Assembly: GCA_964636505.1 (NCBI GenBank) | Contig: CAZWRY010000004.1 | Span: forward strand, 3,450-67,449 | Direction of reading: 5' to 3' | DNA: 64,000 nt | Origin: CAZSCF01 sp964636505 | Lineage (GTDB): Bacteria > Patescibacteriota > Minisyncoccia > Moranbacterales > UBA2206 | Part shown: in pieces, positions 1 through 7,490 of the stretch | Layout: the number at the start of each line of letters is the position of its first letter | How positions within the stretch are numbered: position 1 is the first letter of the stretch | The notes under the pieces: generated by a model | What the model was told of the DNA's origin: nothing | Seen by the model: the letters and a program-made list of their open reading frames with translations, nothing else | Database searches by the model: none | Made by a program: the position numbers and the translations under genes

Positions 1-1127
1 GGATGAGGATATCTGAAATCAAAAAAGTATGTCCTGATGCAATCATATTGCCTTCAGACTATGAAACTTACAGTCTCCTATCTAAGCGTTTTTTTGATAT
101 TGTGCGAAGATACACTCCTGAAGTGGAAGAATACAGCATAGACGAATGCTTTGCTGACATAACGGGACTCAGAAGGCCTCTCAGGATGTCCTATGAAAAA
201 ATAGCCGCTAAGATAAAACATGACCTGGATAATGAACTTGGTTTCACTTTCTCCGTAGGTCTGGGTCCGAACAAGAGTATCTCCAAGATTGGCTCCAAGT
301 GGAAAAAGCCCTCAGGACTGACCTCGATACCTGGATATTTGATTCATGAATTCCTGGCACAAAAAGAAGTTGGCGATATTTGGGGCATCGGACCTCAAAC
401 CAGTGCTTATTTAGAAAAGGAAGGTGTCAGAACTGCTCTGGAATTTGCCAGAAAAAGTGAAGAGTGGGTCAGAAAAAAATTCACTAAACCTATATATGAA
501 ACATGGCAAGAACTGAATGGAAATTTCGTATTCCCTTTAGATGTCACTGGTAGAACAACATACACCTCGGTTCAAAAGGTAAAAACCTTTACCCCACCTT
601 CGAGCGACAGAAAATTCATATTTTCCCAACTTTCTAAAAATATTGAAAATGCATGTATCAAACTCAGGAGATATAATTTGGCAGCTAAGAAAGGGGTTTT
701 TTTCATAAAGCTTCAAACATTTCGATATGCAGGGATAGAAGTTAAATTCTCACGACCCACAGCCATACCTGGAGAAATAATAAAAATTGCAGAGCAGCAT
801 TTCGATGGATTTTTCAATGAGCGAGAGCTTTACAGGGCAACTGGTGTGATGCTTTTCAATCTAGAAGAAGACAGGATAAAACAATTGGACTTATTCAACG
901 AGGTGTTGAGGGCTGATTCTATGAAAAAACTTTACCAAAGCATAGATAAGATTAATGAAAAATTTGGAAAGCATACAGTATTCCTAGGGACAAGTTTTTT
1001 AGCTAACAGTACGCCACAGCACAATAAAGAACGTGCAGACCAACCTGAAAGAAAAAATCTCACTTTTAAGGGCGAGAATAGGAGACAAAGAATAGGAATA
1101 CCTATGTTCATAGGAACCGTTACCTAA
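1..1127 (+). CDS. Y-family DNA polymerase (UmuC/DinB type), 5' end outside window
   Basis: Translesion DNA polymerase. The visible 374 residues carry the catalytic SIDE motif (about residues 45-48 of the visible part, in a YSIDECFADITG context). The helix-hairpin-helix thumb region follows (IWGIGPQTSAYLEKEG), then a little-finger domain and a UmuC-like tail resembling DUF4113 (KLYQSIDKINEKFGKHTV). Family members are about 400-430 residues, so roughly 55-60 N-terminal residues, including the first catalytic Asp, lie before base 1. The ATG at base 3 is internal and not the real start. No umuD-like gene is visible downstream. The next gene is convergent and encodes a defence-type nuclease, so this end of the window looks accessory. 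UmuC and DinB cannot be separated without the missing start. Confidence 0.9.
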   Translation, partial: MRISEIKKVCPDAIILPSDYETYSLLSKRFFDIVRRYTPEVEEYSIDECFADITGLRRPLRMSYEKIAAKIKHDLDNELGFTFSVGLGPNKSISKIGSKWKKPSGLTSIPGYLIHEFLAQKEVGDIWGIGPQTSAYLEKEGVRTALEFARKSEEWVRKKFTKPIYETWQELNGNFVFPLDVTGRTTYTSVQKVKTFTPPSSDRKFIFSQLSKNIENACIKLRRYNLAAKKGVFFIKLQTFRYAGIEVKFSRPTAIPGEIIKIAEQHFDGFFNERELYRATGVMLFNLEEDRIKQLDLFNEVLRADSMKKLYQSIDKINEKFGKHTVFLGTSFLANSTPQHNKERADQPERKNLTFKGENRRQRIGIPMFIGTVT

Positions 1128-1191
1128 AAATTGCTGACTTACAAACTTCGAGGGAAAAAAATGGATGCCTTCACGTTTGTTAATTTCAATA

Positions 1192-2405
1192 CTATTTTTT
1201 CAGAGTCGACTCCTCTGCGTTTTGTACAATAAATTTAGCTCTTTCATAAAGCTCATCAAAAGTGATTATTTCAGGATTATGCATACTTCTACGGAACAGC
1301 TCGAAGGAACCTAATTTATCCTCATTTACACCTTTTTCAGTGATAAATTCAGACAAACTACCAGCTATCAGGTAAGATTTAGGTTGATATGAATAAATAA
1401 CTTCCCCTGTTGGATTCCCTTCCTCTTCTTTAATTTCAACTTTTGTATCACTTATATTTTTTATAGTTTTATGAACTGTCTTATGGGATTGTGCAATTCC
1501 ACCATTTAACTCATCCGAGATTTGCNNNNNNNNNNCCCCCTATAAGGTATTGCACTCCTTTTTATTAACTCTGTTTGATGTGTTTTAATCTCAACCAAAC
1601 AAATTGAACTAATCATGCCTGCAGTTTTTAGAAGTCCATCCGCCCTCTTACCAGAATTATTAAAATCACTACCACTTACCACCTGCTCGAGTTTTTTTCC
1701 CTCTAATGGAGAGTTAAAAATAAAATTCAACCCATATCCAAATATCCAAGGATTATTTTCGAAAAAAAATTGCCATACATCCTCTTTCTTGCTCTTTTTC
1801 CATTCGTTCATTTGTTGCTCAAAAAATTCTTTGTCCGTCAAAAGTCTTGAGAATATCTCCAGTTGTTTTTTTCTGTATCCTAATGCAACGATATCAGCTT
1901 TAGTAATTTTATTTTGAGCAAACTCGAAAAAAAAGTCGAGGTCTGGATTTTTCGATAAAAACTCCTTAACCTTCCTTATTTCGTCGTCTTCGACTCTTGA
2001 CTTGTCATCACTACTAAAATCCAAATAAGGCATGGACTCTATAAAATCCTTAAGTATTCGAATCTCAAATGGATTAAAGGAAAAAGATGTCTCAGATGAA
2101 CCACTAAGAGATGAGAATTTTTGTATGACTAACTGAATAATTCCCTTATTATCCTCAAACACTTTAGCTTTTACTTGTTGCCTGCCCTTATGCGTAACTC
2201 TCAGCACAGTTTCTCCCCTAAGACTCATCTCTGTAATACCATCTTCCCCATCAATCACCTTTGTTACGAATCTGAGACCCCTTTTCGAGCCATCAGGTCG
2301 CTTACCAAAAAAACGTTTACTTATATAAGTCTTCCCTGTGAGCCTTCCTTTAAAATAATCAGCTTCTGTAAACTCATCTTCATTTTTGGAAATCCCTGGT
2401 GACAT
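1192..2405 (-). CDS. sduA: Shedu-type (DUF4263) defence nuclease, interrupted by assembly gap
   Basis: The N-terminal part reads from ATG 2405 down to the N run at 1526-1535. On the far side of the gap a different phase continues open to TAG at 1192-1194. That part reads QISDELNGGIAQSHKTVHKT, then a KSYLIAGSLSEF segment, then FELFRRSMHNPEIITFDELYERAKFIV. Both parts fit one protein of about 400 residues. The core has FFENNPWIFGYG, then RADGLL, then LVEIKTH. That is the D...ExK pattern of PD-(D/E)xK nucleases as found in the DUF4263 domain of Shedu. Shedu SduA is a single-protein anti-phage system that cleaves nucleic acid. About 220 N-terminal residues are not recognised. The apparent early stop exists only because the 10-N placeholder has the wrong length modulo 3. 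Confidence 0.72.
1526..1535. other. Assembly gap (10 N)
   Basis: A run of ten N falls inside the DUF4263 gene. For the two coding halves to be in phase the true gap must be 2 modulo 3 bases, so ten is a placeholder. The left flank encodes IPYRG and the right flank QISDEL, so probably only one to a few residues are missing. Confidence 0.98.
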
Positions 2406-2506
2406 AATCTGAATGCATTAATAATAAGAAAAAGTCAACTTTAATATAGCTATCCTAGTCCCAAAATATAAAAAAATCAAGTAAACATTCCATATTTCAA
2501 CAAAAC

Positions 2507-2596
2507 AAAAAACACCTCATACGAAGTGCTTTCAGTCTACAGTAAGACGATAAAATTAATCGCCGCTTATTGCGATTAATCCTTTGTGTTTATTCC
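2507..2596 (-). terminator. Terminator with upstream conserved double-hairpin module (copy A)
   Basis: On the minus strand, downstream of the gene ending at 2655, a perfect 9-bp stem (ATTAATCGC/GCGATTAAT) is followed by a GTCT...AGAC hairpin. A CACTTC-GTAT-GAGGTG terminator stem and a T run come next. The first two hairpins (2530-2593) are nearly identical to 3902-3966. The terminator stem differs in sequence but keeps its structure. Confidence 0.7.
2530..2593 (-). repeat. 64-bp direct repeat, copy A (pair with 3902-3966)
   Basis: Two identical blocks of 21 and about 25 bases flank a short variable stretch when compared with 3902-3966. One begins tttcagtctacagtaagacg, the other includes cgccgcttattgcgattaat. 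Both copies lie just before a terminator on the minus strand. Conserved stems with changed spacers suggest an RNA element rather than a protein-coding repeat. Confidence 0.85.
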
Positions 2597-2654
2597 AAAC
2601 CAAGACAAATTCTTAGAAAACAAAAGATTGAACAACCTAATCAATTTCAAAATA

Positions 2655-3842
2655 TCACCAAGAAACATCCAATCCGTCTGCTATTTTCACAAGCGACTGT
2701 TTGGGCTTATCCAAATCCATTATGAATATTTCCCCTTTTTCTGAATATGAAGGCTGATTTTTATTGGATAAACTGAATAAGACCCAATTCGGATTTTCCG
2801 GATAAAACCATGCCTGATATTCGACAGAATATTGATTTGAAATATCTTGTGGTAATTTTTCCTGAATCTTGCTCTCTATCTCTTTTAACTCATCTGTTTT
2901 TGTTAATTTTCCTGAAGTTGTATCATAAATCCAGTAAGATTGGACACCGGATGATGACCATCTATTATAATATAAAACAGAAATTTTTTCACTACTTAAA
3001 ATTCTTCTTTTAGGAATTATTGAAGCGCTCAAATCTCCATCCAACCCAACGAGTGTTTTTTCCTTAAGAGATTCGATTGAAACTTTTTTTATTATAGACT
3101 TATCATAACCGTCAATTTCCAAATACCCATCATAAACAAACTCTTCTTCACTAATCCATTCAACATATCTCCCTCCTTCAAATGAACCTTTTTTTCTTTT
3201 TTTATCCAAATCATATATGCTGATAGCCCCGACCACATATGTCCCCGAATTAACAATCAGGTATTTTCCGTCAGGAGACCATGAGACAATCCTTCTCATC
3301 ACAGGATCATCGGTATATATAGTGGACATACTTTTGTTATCTGAATTGAATATGCAAATTCTGTAATAATCTGAGTTATTAGCGTCATCGCTTTCATCTA
3401 GATCATCGCTTATTCCCTGCCCAGCGCAATCAGTTGTAGGATTATTGTGCAAGAAAGCAATTTTCTTTCCATCTGGAGAAATCAGAGGTTCCTCACCTTC
3501 ACCTATTTTTTCGGCAACCTCCGAAACGCTTCTCATGAAATAAATCTCCCCGTCCAATGCAAAAGCTATGCTCTTTTTTCTGATATATTCTGGCAAACTA
3601 CTAACATCGAAATTGGCATTGGTATATTTCAAGATTGTATCATCTGAAGTTTCGATTATACCTGCAGGTTCATTAGTCGTCTCAACCTGGCTAATTTCAT
3701 TTACTTCCAGTTGCGAAATTGCCGAATTTTTTGATTCTTCTTTATATCCAACCCTATCTCCAGTGTATATTAAAAATCCGAAAGATAGAGACAGGATAAT
3801 TATAATTCCAATCGCCAACTCAATTGATACTTTCTTATTCAT
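2655..3842 (-). CDS. Membrane-anchored beta-propeller (TolB/WD40-like) protein
   Basis: The start was set at ATG 3842 (MNKKVSIELAIG...) because a longer reading to 3881 adds 13 residues with no support. The N-terminus has one hydrophobic segment (about residues 6-26), then a low-complexity Ser/Thr/Glu linker. The rest shows propeller-like repeats with SPDG turns (PLISPDGKKIAFL, SWSPDGKYLIV), as in TolB-type WD40-like domains. It probably sits outside the membrane, held by the N-terminal helix. The same layout recurs at 59224-60351. Substrate or partner is unknown. It is followed by a hairpin terminator and preceded by the terminator of the RNA locus at 3886-4177, so it is likely a single-gene unit. 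Confidence 0.7.
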   Translation of the reverse strand: MNKKVSIELAIGIIIILSLSFGFLIYTGDRVGYKEESKNSAISQLEVNEISQVETTNEPAGIIETSDDTILKYTNANFDVSSLPEYIRKKSIAFALDGEIYFMRSVSEVAEKIGEGEEPLISPDGKKIAFLHNNPTTDCAGQGISDDLDESDDANNSDYYRICIFNSDNKSMSTIYTDDPVMRRIVSWSPDGKYLIVNSGTYVVGAISIYDLDKKRKKGSFEGGRYVEWISEEEFVYDGYLEIDGYDKSIIKKVSIESLKEKTLVGLDGDLSASIIPKRRILSSEKISVLYYNRWSSSGVQSYWIYDTTSGKLTKTDELKEIESKIQEKLPQDISNQYSVEYQAWFYPENPNWVLFSLSNKNQPSYSEKGEIFIMDLDKPKQSLVKIADGLDVSW

Positions 3843-3885
3843 ATATTTCAAAAATATTTTTATAATTAAATTATAACACAAAAAA

Positions 3886-4177
3886 ACACCTTTTCAGGTG
3901 TTTTCAGTCTACAGTAAGACGACAATAAAAATCGCCGCTTATTGCGATTAATCCTAATATGTTTATTTGTTCTGAGCCATTGCTTACCCAATTGGTAAAC
4001 AAAGTTTTACTTTGAGCCTAAGCTCAAGGCAAACGACCGTATAGATTAGTCTGCTGTCCGAAGACAACAGAGTTCACCGTAACTCCCTAGAAAGGAGGTG
4101 TTTGAGAACGAATAGACTCGCGTAAAATCGGGCTTTTTTCTTCAGCTATTCCCTAGAAATAATTGTTAAATTTCACA
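3886..4177 (-). ncRNA. Candidate structured RNA with own promoter and terminator
   Basis: No ORF fits this stretch. On the minus strand it contains a series of hairpins. They are CTCC/GGAG, GAGTT/AACTC, an 8-bp stem closed by a TTCG tetraloop (4051-4070), TTGAGC/GCTCAA, CAAAG/CTTTG, TTACC/GGTAA, the ATCGC/GCGAT and GTCT/AGAC module shared with 2530-2593, and a final AACACCT-GAAA-AGGTGTT terminator with a T run. A promoter-like pair lies upstream (4183-4211). It includes CACCTCCTTTCTA, identical to the usual 3' tail of 16S rRNA, but no 16S body. No match to tmRNA, RNase P RNA, 6S or SRP RNA was recognised by eye. A decayed rRNA spacer is the main alternative. Confidence 0.5.
3902..3966 (-). 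repeat. 65-bp direct repeat, copy B (pair with 2530-2593)
   Basis: This is the second copy of the double-hairpin module. It forms the 3' part of the candidate RNA and sits directly before its terminator stem at 3886-3901. Confidence 0.85.
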
Positions 4178-4182
4178 GTTGC

Positions 4183-4211
4183 ATTCTAGGATAGTATTGG
4201 GAAGTTAGCAA
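4183..4211 (-). promoter_or_regulatory. Sigma-70-like promoter for the structured RNA
   Basis: On the minus strand TTGCTA (4206-4211) and TAGAAT (4183-4188) are separated by exactly 17 bases. The predicted start is near 4177. It lies 17 bp downstream of the stop of the gene at 4228-6174, pointing to independent transcription of the RNA. Confidence 0.5.
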
Positions 4212-4227
4212 ATTAGTTATCCCCTAT

Positions 4228-6174
4228 TTATTTCTGAAGTTTATCTATCGTCAGCGGACCGACAAACCCGGTTTGAGGCAATCCATTTTGAGCCTGAAAT
4301 TTCCTTACCGCTTCAGTTGTAATCGGACCATAAATTCCGGTAATATATTGAGAATCAAGCAATTCCAGCTGATTGAGTTTCTTTTGAATATTTTTGACTC
4401 CTTCAGTTGTCCCAGAATCAAAATCCGTGCCGTTCACCAAGCCTCCGTTTTCGCTTGAACCGAAAGATAAGTTATCTAAATTTATTCGTTTATCAGCTTC
4501 TTCCGTATCAGCCCCTGGGTTAGTGACATATATTTTTCTCTTGTGATCGGTTTGGATTTCCATGAGTTTATCTAAGCAAAATTTAGCCACTATTTTCTGG
4601 CTGGATTTTTTGCTAACAGAGGAAGCTTTTTTGTTGCCGATTTTGACTTCTGCATCTTTGTCAAAATGTTTTCCTTTTATCGTAAGCTTGATCTTTTCAC
4701 TGCAACTTCCATTATTGTCGATATATTTATATGCTTTCCAAGAAGTAATTTTTGCTTTTCGATCTTGTTCTTCATTTGAATTTGACTGATCTGCTTCATC
4801 TCCCTCATCCTCACCGGATTCTCCAGTCGTTCTGAAATTCCAAGTTGTTTTGTCGGAAATCCCGGCATAAAAATCAAAAGACTCGGTGTAAAAAGTGTCC
4901 GCATCGATTTGGATGTAAAAGTCGGTTCCTTCTTGAAAATTTTCGCCCGGATTTATTGTGACCAAATTTCCATCAATTATTACTGTACCTCCGATTGCTT
5001 GTTTCTCCCAGGTTTCACCTTCATCAGATGAAAAATAGACATTTTCGCTAGAAAATATGGACAAAATAGATCCGTCTTGACTCAGTGCGCAGCCGCTCCA
5101 CCATCCTGTATACAAATCACTACTCCAGTTTTCGCCTCCATCAATCGAAATAAAACTGCCTACGGAACCGTTAGCCAAAAGATGAGACCCGTTGTTATCC
5201 GTTGCGACATACCAGCCTTCAGACATTAAAGGAGTTGGGTCATTAAAATCCCAGTTTGATCCGCCATCGGTAGACACATAAACTCCGCCTCCGGTATTAC
5301 TGACTGTTCCCAATATTATAGTTGATCCATCATCATCCAGATCAGCCGATTGCCAAGAAAAACTATCGGAACTGGGAGGGCTGGGATTCAATTTGGTCCA
5401 AGAAGATCCTTTGTTATATGAAACATATACGCCTACGCTATTATTGCTAGACCCTGCTAAAAGTACTGATCCGTCTCCATCAGAAGAAACCACATCCCAA
5501 CTTTTGTCGGATACTCCGTTAGGAATAGATTCTGTCCAAGTCGCTCCGCTATCTTCGGAAATATAGACTTTGTCCTGCCAAGCTCCAACTATCAATACGG
5601 AGCCATCGTTATCGGAAGCAACAACTTGCCAATTTTTAGTAACTCCCTCTCCTGCCGGATATCTGGTTGTCCAGTGCTCACCTCCGTCGGTTGAAGTATA
5701 GACATAATCACCGTTAGCTACAGCCACCATTTTTAATCCGTCATCGCTTATTGCCGCGCCATTCCAACTCGCTCCCTCAACAGGAGCCACTTCGGACCAG
5801 GAAGAACCTCCGTCGGAAGATACAAAAATCTTGCCTGAATTATCAGCCACAATCCAATTGGTGCCGTCGAGATCCGAAGCTACGCTTCGATAATCGGAAC
5901 TTGAATTGACAGGAATAGTTTCTGCCGTTGAATCATCGGATGCTTTTTTAATTTCAATATTTCCGGAATTCGTGGAAACTCCTTCCGAAAAAGTCATTGT
6001 TAAGTTTGAATTAACAGGAACATCAACCGCTCCGTCTTGGGGAGAATATTCAGTAACAGTCAACGCCGCGCAGACATTAGCTGCGAAAAAGAAATTGATC
6101 CAAAGGAAAGTAAGAGCAATTGCTGTAAAAATCGAATATGCCAGAATACTTTTTCGGATATTTTTTGTTTTCAT
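4228..6174 (-). CDS. Exported Asp-box propeller protein with split Ig-like and C-terminal peptidoglycan-binding domain
   Basis: 648 residues with a signal peptide or anchor (residues 9-37). Residues 38-89 look like the first half of a bacterial Ig-like SbsA (Big_5) domain (SPQDGAVDVPVNSNLTMTFSE ... ETIPV). Residues about 92-395 hold seven Asp-box/BNR motifs of S-x-D-x-G-x-T-W type, as in sialidase/sortilin-like propellers. Residues about 396-446 resume the Ig-like domain (IDGNLVTINPGENFQEGTDF ... KTTWNF). An IPT/TIG-like region follows. The last about 60 residues are a PG_binding_1 domain (IQKKLNQLELL ... VRKFQAQNGLPQTG). It is probably fixed to cell-wall peptidoglycan at the surface. The ligand of the propeller is unknown. 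Confidence 0.85.
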   Translation of the reverse strand: MKTKNIRKSILAYSIFTAIALTFLWINFFFAANVCAALTVTEYSPQDGAVDVPVNSNLTMTFSEGVSTNSGNIEIKKASDDSTAETIPVNSSSDYRSVASDLDGTNWIVADNSGKIFVSSDGGSSWSEVAPVEGASWNGAAISDDGLKMVAVANGDYVYTSTDGGEHWTTRYPAGEGVTKNWQVVASDNDGSVLIVGAWQDKVYISEDSGATWTESIPNGVSDKSWDVVSSDGDGSVLLAGSSNNSVGVYVSYNKGSSWTKLNPSPPSSDSFSWQSADLDDDGSTIILGTVSNTGGGVYVSTDGGSNWDFNDPTPLMSEGWYVATDNNGSHLLANGSVGSFISIDGGENWSSDLYTGWWSGCALSQDGSILSIFSSENVYFSSDEGETWEKQAIGGTVIIDGNLVTINPGENFQEGTDFYIQIDADTFYTESFDFYAGISDKTTWNFRTTGESGEDEGDEADQSNSNEEQDRKAKITSWKAYKYIDNNGSCSEKIKLTIKGKHFDKDAEVKIGNKKASSVSKKSSQKIVAKFCLDKLMEIQTDHKRKIYVTNPGADTEEADKRINLDNLSFGSSENGGLVNGTDFDSGTTEGVKNIQKKLNQLELLDSQYITGIYGPITTEAVRKFQAQNGLPQTGFVGPLTIDKLQK

Positions 6175-6266
6175 TTTTATTTTTCCCCGCTAATTTTAAT
6201 TATTAAAATTTATTATACAATATAGATTATAACAAAAAATCAATTTTTAATAAAAAGGATGAACAT

Positions 6267-6545
6267 TTATTTGAGCCAGAAAAAGAACTTGTCTTTCACC
6301 ATTTTCCTAAATTCTTCTACCAAAATTACTGAAAAAGCTATGCCGACAATAATCGCCCAATCCTTTCCATCCAAAGGAACTGTCCGCAACACCTTCTGAA
6401 AAAACGGATTATATACCGCCAATAATTGAAGTCCGATTACGATACCAGTGGCTCCGACCAGAAATTTATTGGAAAACGGATTGGAAGTAAAAATTGATTT
6501 CACCAATATAGTAGAGGACAGTCCTCGACTGAAAAAGTTATTCAA
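6267..6545 (-). pseudogene. C-terminal remnant of a P-type cation ATPase
   Basis: The 92-residue reading matches only the last transmembrane part of calcium-type P-type ATPases (Cation_ATPase_C): SNPFSNKFLVGATGIVIGLQ, then a VPLDGKDWAIIV segment, then a VEEFRK end. Nothing upstream encodes the phosphorylation DKTGT motif or the other domains. The sequence 5' of it is the end of a transposase pseudogene, overlapping by 8 bp. The first about 12 residues look like transposon-edge sequence. I read it as a gene cut off by insertion or rearrangement. A small two-helix protein is possible but unlikely. Confidence 0.75.
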
Positions 6546-7171
6546 TAAAAATGCCTTTAATTTTCTTCATATTGTCAATTTGACCTAGAGCGTACTTGAA
6601 ATACTCTTTTTTATTTTTAAATTGTCCAAGAATAGAATCCCTCTCCAATATTAAACTCGGTTTTTTATTCGTATATTCCTTGAAGCTCGACCATGCGTAT
6701 TTTTCTGTTTTTGAGAACCCATGAATCTCACAATTGCAATTAACATATGCTGAAGTATATAACAGTTGCTCATTAGTACTTATGTGCGTCGCCTTAAATC
6801 TTCCTTGAAAAATAACCCCTGAATGCTTATATTTTCTATTAAAATACATTGCATACCCGGTGCATATTTTTTTCATAAATGTGGCTACGCCGCCTAGTTT
6901 CCTTTCTCGGAGTATCGGAGTATTAGATGAAAATGATTTGAATTCAAGCAATATGCTACGACGACAACGAGCCTCTCTTTTTCTTTAGGATAAGCATCTA
7001 TTCCTGCCTCTCGCAAATCATTTATAACCCAACTTGGCTTTTCCGTATTGAAATCAAGTAATCAATAAAGCGCAGAAAGTCCTTTTCTTGAGTAAAAATA
7101 TTTTTCTTTTCTACTCCGCGATTACAAATATGATAATATTCTCCAATCGCAAATTCTATTTTCCTCCTCAT
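6538..7171 (-). pseudogene. RAYT-type (REP-associated Y1/HUH) transposase, frameshifted
   Basis: Three reading phases join into one transposase. From ATG 7171 the reading gives RRKIEFAIGEYYHICNRGVE and KKNIFTQEKDFLRFIDYL. A second phase gives PSWVINDLREAG and the HUH motif region AYCLNSNHFHLIL. The third phase gives GGVATFMKKICTGYAMYFNRKY, then SGVIFQGRFKATHI. This order is typical of IS200-like Y1 transposases of the REP-associated tyrosine transposase group. Two frameshifts (near 7070-7050 and near 6915) make it inactive unless they are sequencing errors. Such enzymes act on short palindromes, and several palindromic repeats lie elsewhere in this window. Confidence 0.85.
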
Positions 7172-7231
7172 AAACAAATACCATCATTTCTTTTGTTTTT
7201 AGTCTAAAAAATAAAAAAAGTAAGCTCAAGG

Positions 7232-7303
7232 CTCCGCGACCAGGACTCGAACCTGGAACCAATTGATTAACAGTCAACTGCTCTACCATTGAGCTATCGC
7301 GGA
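7232..7303 (-). tRNA. tRNA-Asn(GTT)
   Basis: 72-nt cloverleaf on the minus strand. The acceptor TCCGCGA/TCGCGGA has discriminator G, the anticodon loop is CTGTTAA (GTT), and the T arm is CCAGG-TTCGAGT-CCTGG. CCA is not encoded. Confidence 0.97.
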
Positions 7304-7391
7304 GACTTAGTCTCACTTTTTGTTCTTGTATATAAGTCTCTTTCTATTATTTTTTAAATGATCGCTTCTTTGTATCGAAACTATCGCGGAA

Positions 7392-7407
7392 TCCGCCAAC
7401 TGGCAGA
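7392..7407. repeat. Degenerate copy of the TCCGCCAGCTGGCGGA palindrome
   Basis: tccgccaactggcaga differs at two positions from the perfect 16-bp palindrome inside femX at 18010-18025. It lies between tRNA-Asn and the rpoD terminator. The remaining part of 7304-7444 shows nothing else. Confidence 0.6.
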
Positions 7408-7444
7408 TCAATTTTCAAAGCAAAATCTATTATATCAGAAAAAA

Positions 7445-7480
7445 TAAAATAGGCAAGATTTTTAGGCCAAGCCTATTTTA
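7445..7480 (-). terminator. Terminator after rpoD
   Basis: A ten-base stem TAAAATAGGC/GCCTATTTTA lies just past the rpoD stop. It is AT-rich at its base, with T-rich flanks on both strands. Confidence 0.75.
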
Positions 7481-7490
7481 TCCAATTTTT

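Noticed and set aside
1506..2405. A truncated 299-residue protein ending at 1506
   Set aside because: The stop is created by the arbitrary 10-N gap. The true protein continues to 1192 in another phase.
3960..4137. 3' end of a 16S rRNA gene
   Set aside because: Only the 13-base tail CACCTCCTTTCTA matches. The preceding helix-45 sequence and GGAT are missing.
6267..6545. Functional small membrane protein
   Set aside because: The sequence aligns only with the very end of P-type ATPases and begins at a transposase edge, so a remnant is the simpler reading.
7122..7316. Minus-strand ORF of 64 residues ending near tRNA-Asn
   Set aside because: Its translation (SSMVEQLTVNQLVPGSSPGRG) is the typical false protein produced by reading through a tRNA gene.
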